Of a DNA stretch of 64,000 nucleotides, positions 35,253 through 43,987 are shown piece by piece. Position 1 is the first letter of the stretch; every line of letters begins with the position of its first letter. This DNA is from Clostridium niameyense (GTDB lineage: Bacteria > Bacillota > Clostridia > Clostridiales > Clostridiaceae). The notes below the pieces were generated by a model. That model saw only the letters and a program-made list of their open reading frames with translations. It had not been told where the DNA came from and ran no database searches. The stretch lies in contig NZ_LN849007.1 of assembly GCF_001243045.1 (NCBI RefSeq), forward strand, positions 1,392,989-1,456,988, in the 5' to 3' direction. Made by a program: the position numbers and the translations under genes.

Positions 35253-35294
35253 AATATCAAATGAGGTTAACATTTGTTAACCTCATTTGATATT
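35253..35294. promoter_or_regulatory. 42-nt palindrome in the crp-larA intergenic region
   Basis: Arms of 20 bp (AATATCAAATGAGGTTAACA and its complement) are separated by two bases. It lies 59 nt upstream of the larA start and between the divergent genes. It may be the operator for the Crp-type protein or an attenuating hairpin; its symmetry around GGTTAACA-TT-TGTTAACC suits a dimeric regulator. Confidence 0.5.
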
Positions 35295-35352
35295 TTATCA
35301 TATTTTATTTTAAATTACACTAGTTAACGTTAAAAAAAAGGAGATGAGGATT

Positions 35353-36636
35353 ATGTTAAACTTCAAATTACCATATGATTCCAAAACAATAAATCTTGAA
35401 TTAGAGGAAAAAAACTTTATAGGCTTATTAGAATCAAAGCAAGGAACTTATGAATCTAAAGAAGATGAACGTGAAATTGTTGAAAAATCTTTAGATAATC
35501 CAATAGGTGGTCCTTCCTTAGAAAAATTAGCTAAAGGTAAAAAAGATATTGTAATCATAAGCAGTGATCACACTAGACCAGTTCCTTCTCATATTATTAC
35601 ACCTATTTTATTAAGAAGAATTCGTACTGTAGCTCCTAATGCACGTATTCGTATTTTAGTTGCTACAGGTTTCCATAGACCAAGTACAAAAGAAGAATTA
35701 ATCTCTAAATACGGTAAAGAAATTGTTGACAATGAAGAAATTGTAATGCATGTTGCTACAGATGATGCATCTATGAAAAAGATTGGAACTCTACCAAGTG
35801 GTGGAGAATGTATAATTAATAAAATTGCAGCTGAAGCTGATTTACTTTTAGCTGAAGGTTTTATTGAAGCACACTTCTTTGCGGGATTTTCTGGTGGCAG
35901 AAAATCAGTGTTACCTGGTATAGCTTCATATAAAACAATTATGGCAAATCACAGTGGAGAATTTATTGATAGTAAAAATTCTCGTACTGGAAACTTATCT
36001 AAAAACCTAGTTCATGAAGATATGGTTTATGCTGCAAAAACTGCAAAACTAGCTTTCATCATCAATGTTGTATTAAATGGTGAACATAAAATTATCGGAT
36101 CTTTTGCTGGTAATTTAGAAAAAGCTCATTTATCAGGTTGTGAATTTGTAAATAGTTTAGCTTGTGTAGATAAAGTTGATTGTGATATAGCTATTTCTAC
36201 AAATGGTGGATACCCATTAGATCAAAATATTTATCAAGCAGTTAAGGGAATGACTGCTGCAGAAGCAACTTTAAAAAAGGATGGAATAATCATTATGGTT
36301 GCTGGATGTAGAGATGGACATGGCGGACAAGCTTTCTATGATAACGTGGCTAATGTTAAAGATCCTCAAGAATTCTTAGATTTAGCTGTTAATACACCTA
36401 GATTAGAAACTTTACCAGAACAATGGACATCACAAATCTTAGCTAGAATTTTAGTTAATCATAAAGTTATTATGGTTTCTGACCTAGTAGATCCTTCATT
36501 AGTTACTGGCTTACACATGGAGGTTGCAAAAACTATTGATGAAGCTTTAGAACGTGCCTTTGAATTAAAAGGAAAAGATGCAAAGGTAGCTGTAATCCCT
36601 GATGGACTAAGCGTTATAGTTAAAGGTAAAAACTAA
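35353..36636 (+). CDS. larA: Nickel-pincer lactate racemase LarA
   Basis: 427 residues of the LarA (DUF2088) family, interconverting D- and L-lactate (or another 2-hydroxyacid) using a nickel-pincer nucleotide. Counted from ATG 35353, the key residues fall at the positions known for L. plantarum LarA: His108 (GFHRP), His174 (EAHFF), Lys184 that tethers the cofactor (GGRKSVLPGI), and nickel ligand His200 (ANHSGEF). This also supports the start, which has AAGGAG 10 nt upstream; an ATG three codons earlier overlaps that site. The cofactor-synthesis genes larB, larC and larE are not in this window. A channel gene follows. Confidence 0.92.
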   Translation: MLNFKLPYDSKTINLELEEKNFIGLLESKQGTYESKEDEREIVEKSLDNPIGGPSLEKLAKGKKDIVIISSDHTRPVPSHIITPILLRRIRTVAPNARIRILVATGFHRPSTKEELISKYGKEIVDNEEIVMHVATDDASMKKIGTLPSGGECIINKIAAEADLLLAEGFIEAHFFAGFSGGRKSVLPGIASYKTIMANHSGEFIDSKNSRTGNLSKNLVHEDMVYAAKTAKLAFIINVVLNGEHKIIGSFAGNLEKAHLSGCEFVNSLACVDKVDCDIAISTNGGYPLDQNIYQAVKGMTAAEATLKKDGIIIMVAGCRDGHGGQAFYDNVANVKDPQEFLDLAVNTPRLETLPEQWTSQILARILVNHKVIMVSDLVDPSLVTGLHMEVAKTIDEALERAFELKGKDAKVAVIPDGLSVIVKGKN

Positions 36637-36657
36637 ATTTTATTTGATAATCATCAC

Positions 36658-36708
36658 ATTTATTTAATATCTTATACTTCGGTTTCAAGTATAAGATATT
36701 AAATAAAT
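36658..36708 (+). terminator. Intercistronic hairpin between larA and the channel gene
   Basis: A 22-bp perfect stem (arms starting ATTTATTTAATATC) with a CGGTTTC loop. No T run follows, so it may only reduce read-through or stabilise the larA mRNA. Confidence 0.55.
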
Positions 36709-36829
36709 TAATGGAATTATTATAGATTTATAAAAATATGTAAAACTTATTTAATATTTAATTACTGTTAATTCATTACATTTATTTTTAAATAAAAAAT
36801 TATATAAAACATAATAGGAGGAAAAGAAT

Positions 36830-37540
36830 ATGTTTGAACATTTACTTGCTGAATTTTTAGGTACTGCGCTTATGATTATATTCGGTGTAGGCGTACATTG
36901 TGATGAAGTACTAAAAGGTGCTAAATATCGTGGAAGTGGTCATTTGTTTGCCATTACAACTTGGGCATTTGGTATCACAATTGTTTTATTTGTTTTTGGA
37001 GGAGTTTGCCTTAACCCAGCTATGGCATTAGCTCAAAGTATATTAGGGATGATTCCTTGGTCTTATTTTATACCTTATTCTATAGCAGAATTTTTAGGTG
37101 CCGTTGTTGGTGCATTAATTGTATACGTAATTTATGCTGACCAATTTAAAGCTAGTGAAGGGGAAGTAGATCCAATTGCTGTTAGAAATATTTTTTCTAC
37201 TAACCCAATAATTCGTAATTTACCAAGAAACTTCTTTGTAGAAATGTTTGCAACTTTCGTATTTATATCTTGTATTTTAGGAGTTGCAATAAAAAATGAA
37301 ACAATGTTACCAATAGCAGTAGGTCTTTTAGTTTGGGCAATTGGTATGGCATTAGGTGGTCCTACTGGTTTCGCAATGAACCAAGCCCGTGACTTAGGTC
37401 CAAGACTTGCTTTTCAATTATTACCAATAAAAAATAAAGCTAATAATGATTGGCAATATGGTTTATTAATACCAGGTACAGCACCTTTTGTTGGAGCTGC
37501 ATTAGCTGCCCTATTTATTCGTTGTTACTTTGGCGTTTAA
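36830..37540 (+). CDS. Aquaporin/glycerol-facilitator family channel, LarD-like
   Basis: 236 residues, six membrane helices and two half-helix loops. The first NPA box is intact (CLNPAMALAQS, Asn62). The second reads NQA (Asn184-Gln185-Ala186, followed by the conserved Arg187-Asp188), an uncommon substitution at the pore centre. In L. plantarum the last lar-operon gene, larD, encodes an aquaglyceroporin that passes lactic acid. The position after larA and the divergent Crp-type gene suggest the same role here. AGGAGG precedes the ATG. Glycerol facilitation remains the alternative. Confidence 0.87.
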   Translation: MFEHLLAEFLGTALMIIFGVGVHCDEVLKGAKYRGSGHLFAITTWAFGITIVLFVFGGVCLNPAMALAQSILGMIPWSYFIPYSIAEFLGAVVGALIVYVIYADQFKASEGEVDPIAVRNIFSTNPIIRNLPRNFFVEMFATFVFISCILGVAIKNETMLPIAVGLLVWAIGMALGGPTGFAMNQARDLGPRLAFQLLPIKNKANNDWQYGLLIPGTAPFVGAALAALFIRCYFGV

Positions 37541-37565
37541 TACTCTAATTTACTAATTTATTTAA

Positions 37566-37612
37566 ATTAAAAAACTTTCTTCGTTTATTAAAAATGAAGA
37601 AAGTTTTTTAAT
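37566..37612. terminator. Strong bidirectional terminator
   Basis: A 17-bp stem (ATTAAAAAACTTTCTTC and its complement) with a 13-nt loop between the convergent channel gene and spo0A. A and T runs on both sides. Confidence 0.88.
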
Positions 37613-37664
37613 ATTATGCTAGTAGTATAAAAGTGAATTTTTCCAAACTATTAATTTTTCTAAC

Positions 37665-38480
37665 TTAACTTACTCTGTTTTTTAATCTTAATTTATCAGC
37701 AACCATTGCAATAAACTCTGAATTTGTAGGTTTACCTTTGTCATTATGAATGGTATAGCCAAATATTTTATTTATTGTTTCTATTTGGCCTCTAGACCAA
37801 GCTACTTCTATAGCATGTCTTATAGCTCTTTCTACTCTACTTGCTGTAGTATTATACTTCTTAGCAATGGATGGATATAACTCCTTTGTAACTGCTGATA
37901 AAAGCTCCATATCATTTACTACCATGGTTATAGCTTCTCTTAAGTACATATATCCTTTTATGTGAGCTGGTACACCTATTTCATGTATTATATCGGTTAT
38001 TTCCTGTTCTAAGTCTACCGGCTCATTTTTAGTTATGCTTACCTGCTGTGGTACATCATTTATAGTAACAGGTTTTTTTGTTTCCTCATCTGTAATAGTG
38101 TTGTTAAACATTTGTCTTATTCTCTTTGTAAATACATCCATATCAAATGGTTTAACAACGTAATAATCTGCCCCTAATGTTATGGCTCTTTGGGTTATCT
38201 TATCTTGACCTACTGCAGATAATACAATTACCCTTGGTAATGGTTCTATATCCATACTATTTAACTTTTCTAACACTCCTAGTCCGTCTAAATGTGGCAT
38301 TATTATATCTAATATTATTAAATCTGGTTTTTTCTCCTCCACAAGTTTTAAAGCTTCTACACCGTCATTTGCTATACCTGTGACTACTATATCCCTTTGG
38401 TTTAATAGATAATCACTTAAGATGTTGCAAAATTCCTTATTATCATCTGCAATGATAACATTAATTTTTGTTTCTTCCAT
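37665..38480 (-). CDS. spo0A: Sporulation master regulator Spo0A
   Basis: 271 residues. The receiver domain has the acidic ADDN cluster near residues 11-14, phospho-acceptor Asp58 ([10 protein letters not shown]) and the switch Lys in YVVKPFD. The C-terminal DNA-binding domain is highly conserved ([38 protein letters not shown]). Phosphorylated Spo0A triggers sporulation and controls solvent and toxin genes in clostridia. It follows spoIVB, the usual order. A perfect 0A box and a SigH-like promoter lie just upstream, consistent with autoregulation. Confidence 0.97.
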   Translation of the reverse strand: MEETKINVIIADDNKEFCNILSDYLLNQRDIVVTGIANDGVEALKLVEEKKPDLIILDIIMPHLDGLGVLEKLNSMDIEPLPRVIVLSAVGQDKITQRAITLGADYYVVKPFDMDVFTKRIRQMFNNTITDEETKKPVTINDVPQQVSITKNEPVDLEQEITDIIHEIGVPAHIKGYMYLREAITMVVNDMELLSAVTKELYPSIAKKYNTTASRVERAIRHAIEVAWSRGQIETINKIFGYTIHNDKGKPTNSEFIAMVADKLRLKNRVS

Positions 38481-38526
38481 AGAACGACTCCCCTTTTCTA
38501 TTAATTACCATATCTTAACAAATTAT

Positions 38527-38554
38527 TATTTCGACAAAAGTAAAACAAATCCTT
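38527..38554 (-). promoter_or_regulatory. SigH-like promoter with overlapping 0A box upstream of spo0A
   Basis: Minus strand: -35 AAGGATTT (38554-38547), 11-nt spacer, -10 GTCGAAATA (38535-38527), matching the SigH pattern RNAGGAWWW-N11-12-RNNGAATWW with one mismatch. A perfect 0A box, TGTCGAA (38536-38530), overlaps the -10. It lies 47-75 nt before the start codon. Confidence 0.68.
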
Positions 38555-38580
38555 CTTATTTATAAAATTTTTATATAAAT

Positions 38581-38616
38581 AATATAAGATAGTATATTAT
38601 TATACTATCTTATATT
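38581..38616. terminator. Terminator between spoIVB and spo0A
   Basis: A 16-bp perfect stem (AATATAAGATAGTATA and its complement) with a TTAT loop, downstream of spoIVB and just upstream of the spo0A promoter. The T run is weak. Confidence 0.65.
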
Positions 38617-38660
38617 AATATAGTATCATATATAAATTTATTTGTCATAAAAATTACAAA

Positions 38661-39887
38661 TTAGTTATTTTGAAGCAATCCTGCATCTTTTAGCATCCAT
38701 TCTATATAAATACCATATCCTACATCTGGTCTATTTATAAGTACATGAGTTACTGCGCCTACTATTTTATTATTCTGTATTATAGGGCTTCCACTCATTC
38801 CTTGAACTATTCCACCTGTTTTTTTCATAAGCTTTTCATCTGTAACTTTGATTATCATACTTTTAGGACCAGGTTTATCTTGGGACAATAGTTTTTGAAT
38901 TTCTATATTATATAGTTTTGGCTCTTCTCCTTCTAAAGTAGTTAAAACCTGAGCAGGACCCTCTTTTATTTCATTTCTTAGAGCTACTTCCATTGGTTTT
39001 TTATATATTTTGTTATCCATTTTTAAATTACATGTTCCAAATATCCCACATTCTGTATTATTCTGTATCTGACCTAAAATTAAATCTTCATCTAAAAATA
39101 TACCTTTTAGTTCCCCAGGACTTCCTTTTATACCTTTCTTTACAGAAACAATAGAGGAAGGAACTATTTCCCCAGAATCTATAGTTAATATTGTTCCTGT
39201 ATCTACATCTGTTATAGGGTGGCCTAATGCTGCGAATTTGCCCGTTTTGTTATGATAAAATGTTAAAGTCCCTACTCCAGCTGTAGAATCTCTAACCCAC
39301 AATCCTATCTTATATCTATTATCTTTTTTACTTTGTATAGGCTTTACACCTTTTACGATTTTTTTACCTTTTCTATATAATGTTATCTTTATTTCTTTTC
39401 CATCACAAGAACCTACTTGCTTTTCTACATCTTCTGAATTATTTACTTCCCTATCGTTTATTCTTACTATACTATCTCCTATTTCAACTCCATTTAAAGC
39501 TGCTGGACTTTGTGTTTTTCCATCCTTACCTTCTATATCAGATAAAGCTATTACTAATGCTCCTTTAGTATTTAATTTTACTCCAATAGGTCGGCCTCCA
39601 GGGTATACTGTAATGTTTTTGGATACAGATTTTAAGTCCACAGATTTTACTGGAAGCACTCCTAAAATTTTAACATCTAACTTTTTGTTGTAAGATTTAA
39701 TATCTGAATTTACATTTTTACTATTGCACTCTTCAGTTAATTTTATAAAATTATTATTTTTTACATTTTCCCCTTCTCTTACAAAAATAGTTGTAGGTAT
39801 ATTTTCAATTTTAAAATAGGTAATTAAACTTATTAACAGGATAGGAATTAAAAAAAAGCTTAATACTTTTTTAAATTTTTTGTGCAT
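38661..39887 (-). CDS. spoIVB: SpoIVB serine peptidase (S55)
   Basis: 408 residues with an N-terminal membrane anchor (about 10-26), a PDZ domain (about 100-190, GVEIGDSIVRINDREVNN) and a C-terminal S55 peptidase domain. The catalytic Ser lies in QGMSGSPI (about residue 366) and the His in ALGHPITDVDTG. SpoIVB is made in the forespore and crosses into the intermembrane space to trigger processing of pro-SigK (and SpoIIQ cleavage). It lies between recN and spo0A, the canonical order. Confidence 0.95.
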   Translation of the reverse strand: MHKKFKKVLSFFLIPILLISLITYFKIENIPTTIFVREGENVKNNNFIKLTEECNSKNVNSDIKSYNKKLDVKILGVLPVKSVDLKSVSKNITVYPGGRPIGVKLNTKGALVIALSDIEGKDGKTQSPAALNGVEIGDSIVRINDREVNNSEDVEKQVGSCDGKEIKITLYRKGKKIVKGVKPIQSKKDNRYKIGLWVRDSTAGVGTLTFYHNKTGKFAALGHPITDVDTGTILTIDSGEIVPSSIVSVKKGIKGSPGELKGIFLDEDLILGQIQNNTECGIFGTCNLKMDNKIYKKPMEVALRNEIKEGPAQVLTTLEGEEPKLYNIEIQKLLSQDKPGPKSMIIKVTDEKLMKKTGGIVQGMSGSPIIQNNKIVGAVTHVLINRPDVGYGIYIEWMLKDAGLLQNN

Positions 39888-40075
39888 AATTTTACCTCCT
39901 GTTTCAAAACTTTATTTAATTTTAAATTTCCCCGTTTAGTTTTTTATTATGCTATTATATAGTTTCATTAAAAACCAATACTTTCTTAATTTTTTATTAA
40001 ATATGTTTTTACTGTAATTTATGCTTATTATATTATTCTTGACATTTATTTTTATTGTTAACAAAAATAAAAAAA

Positions 40076-40112
40076 ATATATCCTCATAAATTTATATTAT
40101 AAGGATATATCT
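40076..40112 (-). terminator. Terminator of the dxs-recN operon
   Basis: Minus-strand stem AGATATATCCT / AGGATATATTT with a run of Ts after it, just past the recN stop. Confidence 0.7.
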
Positions 40113-40130
40113 TTTATTTATTTATAATGG

Positions 40131-41834
40131 TTATTTTTTTAATTTTATTATTTCTTTTTTCTTGTTATCTGCTATTTTTATCATTTCCTTAGAATTTTCA
40201 AAGGTTATATCTGTAATATTATACCCACCAATTATTCTTGCAATTTCTTTTTGTTTTTCTTCTTGATTTAATTTTTTAATTCTAGTATAAGTTTTATCAT
40301 TTATTATTTCCTTATGTATATAATAATGATTGTCCGACATACAGGCTATCTGTGAAAGGTGAGTTACACAAAATATTTGATGTCCATAAGATATAGAATA
40401 CATTTTTTCCCCTACACTTTGAGCTACTACACCACTTATTCCTGTATCTATTTCATCAAATATAACTGTTGGTATTTTATCCTTGTCTACAAATACCGTT
40501 TTTAAGGCTAGCATTATTCTTGAAAGTTCTCCTCCAGATACTACTTTATCTAAAGGTTTAAGCGGTTCTCCTGGATTAGTAGACACATAAAATTCCACCC
40601 TATTCATACCATTTTTCAAAATTTTGTCTATTAAATCTATCTTTATTTTAAAAACAGTTTTTTCTAGTCCTATGTATGCTAACTCTTTCTTTATATTTTT
40701 TTCTAACTCTTCCGCATAATTAGATCTTATATCGTGTATTTTTAAAGCTATATTCTTAATGATATTCTCTAGCTTTTCTTTTTCATTTTTTAAATTTTCT
40801 ATTATTTCTTCACTATTTGACATTTCTTCATATTGTTTGCTTATTTTATCTCTATACTCTAATATTTCTTTTATTGTACTACCATACTTCTTTTTATATG
40901 TAGATATCTGAAACAATCTACTATTTATAGAATCCAATTCATTTTCATCATAATAAAATTGATCCTTTATATCTCCTACATTTCTTATAGTTTCCTCTAT
41001 AATGTAGTAAGCATCCTTTAAAGAGCTTTCTATATTTTTTATTTTATCTATACTATCTATAGATTGTAACTCCCTTAATACATACCCTAAGCTTTCAAAA
41101 ATAGAAAAGCTTTCTTCTAATCCGCCATATAAAATACCATAACTATTTAAAAGAACTTTGCTTATTTTTTCTGCATTAGAAAGCTCTTTAAATTTTTGTT
41201 CTAATTCCTCTTCTTCTTCAGCTTTTAAGTTAGCATTATCTATTTCATTTATTTGGTATCTTAAGAAATCCATTAACTTTTCTCTTTCACCGTTTTCTCC
41301 TGAAAGTTCCTTTATTTTTTTGTCAATTTCATATAAATTATCATAATGCTCTTTATAGCTTTTTATTACTTCATATATTTCTTTTTCTGCGAAATAATCT
41401 AAATAATTTATATGATTTTCTATGTTTAATAAATTTTGATTTTCATGTTGACCATGTATATCTAATAAAGTTGCACTTATTTCTTTTAAACTTGATAATA
41501 ATATACTTTTTCCATTAACTTTTGCTATACTTTTACCATATTGAAAAGTTTCTCTACTTATTATAAGTAAATCATCAAATTCTATATTATATTTTTTTAA
41601 AATATCTATAGTATTATCATTTTCAATGGTAAATATTGCTTCTACATAAGTTTTATTTTCCCCAGTTCTTATCAAATCTCTATTAAATTTGTTGCCTAAT
41701 ACATAGCTTATAGCATCTATTAGTATAGACTTTCCTGCTCCAGTTTCTCCAGTAAAAACATTAAATCCCTTATTAAAAGATATACTAAGTTCTTCAATAA
41801 GCGCAAAGTTTTTTATATTAAGTTGAAGGAGCAT
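40131..41834 (-). CDS. recN: DNA repair protein RecN
   Basis: 567 residues, an SMC-like ATPase for double-strand break repair. Walker A is GETGAGKSI; the interrupted coiled coil is visible as the Lys/Glu-rich central region (about 160-370). The signature VSGGELSRIMLAL, the Walker B VIFDEIDTGISG and the D-loop region CVTHLSQIA complete the ATPase head. The start is ATG 41834 with GGGGG six bases upstream. It lies 14 nt downstream of argR, as in most Firmicutes. Confidence 0.95.
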   Translation of the reverse strand: MLLQLNIKNFALIEELSISFNKGFNVFTGETGAGKSILIDAISYVLGNKFNRDLIRTGENKTYVEAIFTIENDNTIDILKKYNIEFDDLLIISRETFQYGKSIAKVNGKSILLSSLKEISATLLDIHGQHENQNLLNIENHINYLDYFAEKEIYEVIKSYKEHYDNLYEIDKKIKELSGENGEREKLMDFLRYQINEIDNANLKAEEEEELEQKFKELSNAEKISKVLLNSYGILYGGLEESFSIFESLGYVLRELQSIDSIDKIKNIESSLKDAYYIIEETIRNVGDIKDQFYYDENELDSINSRLFQISTYKKKYGSTIKEILEYRDKISKQYEEMSNSEEIIENLKNEKEKLENIIKNIALKIHDIRSNYAEELEKNIKKELAYIGLEKTVFKIKIDLIDKILKNGMNRVEFYVSTNPGEPLKPLDKVVSGGELSRIMLALKTVFVDKDKIPTVIFDEIDTGISGVVAQSVGEKMYSISYGHQIFCVTHLSQIACMSDNHYYIHKEIINDKTYTRIKKLNQEEKQKEIARIIGGYNITDITFENSKEMIKIADNKKKEIIKLKK

Positions 41835-41848
41835 ATACATCCCCCTTA

Positions 41849-42298
41849 CTATTTTAAAATTTGTTTCATTTTTTGAACTACTTCCTCAGCTTTTTCATTA
41901 TTTCTTGCTATAGCAAATATAGTATTATCCCCTGCAATAGTTCCAGCTAATCCATCAAGACTTAATGAATCCACAGTTTCTGCCGCTGCTGATGCCGAAC
42001 CTGGTATAGTTTTTATAATAATAAACTTTTCTATGTTCTCTACACTAACTACAGTTTGAGAAAATATATTAACAAGTTTATCAGACATAGTACTTTCTGT
42101 ATGATTTATAGTAGCATATTTATATTTACCAGAATCAGCTAATACCTTTATAAGTTTAAGTTCTTTTATATCCCTTGAAACAGTTGCTTGAGTAACATTC
42201 ATTCCTATTTTTTTTAATTCTTCTGCAAGTTCCTCTTGAGTGTCTATATCCTTTGAATTTATTATTTCTAAAATTTTAGCATGTCTTGAAACTTTCAT
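41849..42298 (-). CDS. argR: Arginine repressor ArgR
   Basis: 149 residues. An N-terminal winged HTH (RHAKILEIINSKDIDTQEELAEELKKIG, QATVSRDIKEL) and a C-terminal hexamerisation/arginine-binding domain (SLDGLAGTIAGDNTIF) are present. It controls arginine biosynthesis and catabolism and is the usual neighbour of recN. It begins 2 nt after the nadK stop. Confidence 0.95.
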   Translation of the reverse strand: MKVSRHAKILEIINSKDIDTQEELAEELKKIGMNVTQATVSRDIKELKLIKVLADSGKYKYATINHTESTMSDKLVNIFSQTVVSVENIEKFIIIKTIPGSASAAAETVDSLSLDGLAGTIAGDNTIFAIARNNEKAEEVVQKMKQILK

Positions 42299-42300
42299 AT

Positions 42301-43146
42301 TTATTCACCTTCGCATTCTTTAGATCTATAAGTAATTTTTTTTCTTAATATTTTAAAATAATTTTTATTCTTAAATTTTATAATTTTGCATTTATAATCA
42401 GATTTACTTACAGTAACAGCATTTTTATAAAGCTTTCTATATACCTGGCCATCTACAGTTAAAACAGGTTCTTCATAACTTTTATTTATTTGTATATAAA
42501 TTTTACTGTTTCCATTTAATATTATAGGTCTTATGCCTAAAGAATGTGGACATATTGGAGTAACTTCTACTACATCTAAATTTGGATAAATAATAGGTCC
42601 TCCTGCTGAAAGAGAATAGGCTGTAGAACCTGTAGGTGTTGATATAATAACACCATCTGCCACAAAAGTAGTATAAAAAACATCATCTATATATATACTG
42701 TACTTAACTATTCTAGATAAATTTCCTTTATTAATTACTACATCATTTAAAGCTAGCAATTCTTCTTCATGATGATCCTCTAGAAAATCACATTTAAGCA
42801 TAATTCTATCTTCTATAATATAATTTCCATTAAAAAGGTTTTCTATAGCATTTTCACACTCTTCCATTTCTACTTCTGCTAAGAAACCTAAATGTCCTTT
42901 ATTAATACCAAAAATAGGCACTGAGTATTCTGCTAAATTTCTTAAAGTACTTAATATAGTACCATCTCCGCCTAAAACTATTAGTGCATCTAAATTTTTG
43001 TTTTTTTCATCTTTTATTCCTTTAGAGTCGTAAAATAGTTTTACATTAGCTTCTCTACACTGTTTATATATACAATTAGTTATAAAATCAATTGTATCCT
43101 TGCTTATATTTTTATCTGTATTTATATTTATACCTATATTTTTCAT
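42301..43146 (-). CDS. nadK: NAD kinase
   Basis: 281 residues. It phosphorylates NAD to NADP with ATP (or polyphosphate). The GGDGT motif is intact (VLGGDGTILSTLRN), and the NE/D-type region NKGHLGFLAEVE and the second conserved block TPTGSTAYSLSAGGPI are present. It overlaps tlyA by one base at 43146. The dxs-tlyA-nadK-argR-recN order is standard for the group. Confidence 0.95.
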   Translation of the reverse strand: MKNIGININTDKNISKDTIDFITNCIYKQCREANVKLFYDSKGIKDEKNKNLDALIVLGGDGTILSTLRNLAEYSVPIFGINKGHLGFLAEVEMEECENAIENLFNGNYIIEDRIMLKCDFLEDHHEEELLALNDVVINKGNLSRIVKYSIYIDDVFYTTFVADGVIISTPTGSTAYSLSAGGPIIYPNLDVVEVTPICPHSLGIRPIILNGNSKIYIQINKSYEEPVLTVDGQVYRKLYKNAVTVSKSDYKCKIIKFKNKNYFKILRKKITYRSKECEGE

Positions 43147-43967
43147 TACTTCTCCCCATTTAAGTTTCCATGTGCCTTATCTACAATATAATCTACATAA
43201 TCATGAGTGAAATTTGATTCCCTATGCATATCCTTTGTAACATATATAAGATATTCTATATTTCCTTCTGGTCCTTTTATAGGAGAATAATCTAATGACA
43301 ATATATTAAGATTATTATTTTCTGCGAAATTAACTATTTTATTTATAACTTCTTTATGAGTACCACTTTCTCTTACTACACCTTTTTTACCTACTTTTCC
43401 TCTACCTGCCTCAAATTGAGGTTTTATAAGTGCCATAATTTCTCCATTGCCTTTTAATAACTTCATAACTACTGGCATTACAAGCTCTAAAGATATAAAA
43501 GATACATCAATGCTTGCAAAATCCCCCAATTCTCCTAAATCTTCTGGATTAACATATCTTACATTGGTTCTTTCCATGCATACTACCCTAGGATCAATTC
43601 TAAGTTTCCATGCAAACTGACCATAGCCTACATCTATTGCAAATACTTTTTTTGCTCCATTTTGAAGCATACAATCTGTAAATCCACCAGTTGATGCACC
43701 TATATCTAAACAAGTTTTTTCTTTTAAATCTATATTGAAATTATTAACAGCCTTTTCTAATTTCAATCCACCTCTACTTACATAGGGAAGTTTTTGTCCT
43801 CTAAATTCTATATTAGAACTTTCTTTTACCTTTTCTCCACATTTATCTACTCTATTTTCATCTACAAATATTTCTCCTGCCATTATGCTAGCTCGCGCTT
43901 TTTCTCTAGAATCAAAAAAACCTTTTTGTACCAATAGCACATCTAATCTTTCTTTTTTCTCTGCCAT
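43146..43967 (-). CDS. tlyA: TlyA-family rRNA (2'-O) methyltransferase
   Basis: 273 residues. An N-terminal S4 RNA-binding domain (ERLDVLLVQKGFFDSREKARASIMAGEIFV) is followed by an FtsJ-like methyltransferase domain with the AdoMet motif DIGASTGGFTDCML and the catalytic Lys in ALIKPQFEAGR. TlyA methylates ribosomal RNA nucleotides and affects capreomycin susceptibility in some bacteria. It lies 20 nt downstream of dxs. Confidence 0.93.
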   Translation of the reverse strand: MAEKKERLDVLLVQKGFFDSREKARASIMAGEIFVDENRVDKCGEKVKESSNIEFRGQKLPYVSRGGLKLEKAVNNFNIDLKEKTCLDIGASTGGFTDCMLQNGAKKVFAIDVGYGQFAWKLRIDPRVVCMERTNVRYVNPEDLGELGDFASIDVSFISLELVMPVVMKLLKGNGEIMALIKPQFEAGRGKVGKKGVVRESGTHKEVINKIVNFAENNNLNILSLDYSPIKGPEGNIEYLIYVTKDMHRESNFTHDYVDYIVDKAHGNLNGEK

Positions 43968-43987
43968 AATTAACTCCTCTATACTTA

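Noticed and set aside
35253-35294. Rex (NADH-sensing) operator before larA
   Set aside because: The half-sites read TTAACA…TGTTAA, the reverse of the Rex arrangement TTGTTAA…TTAACAA.
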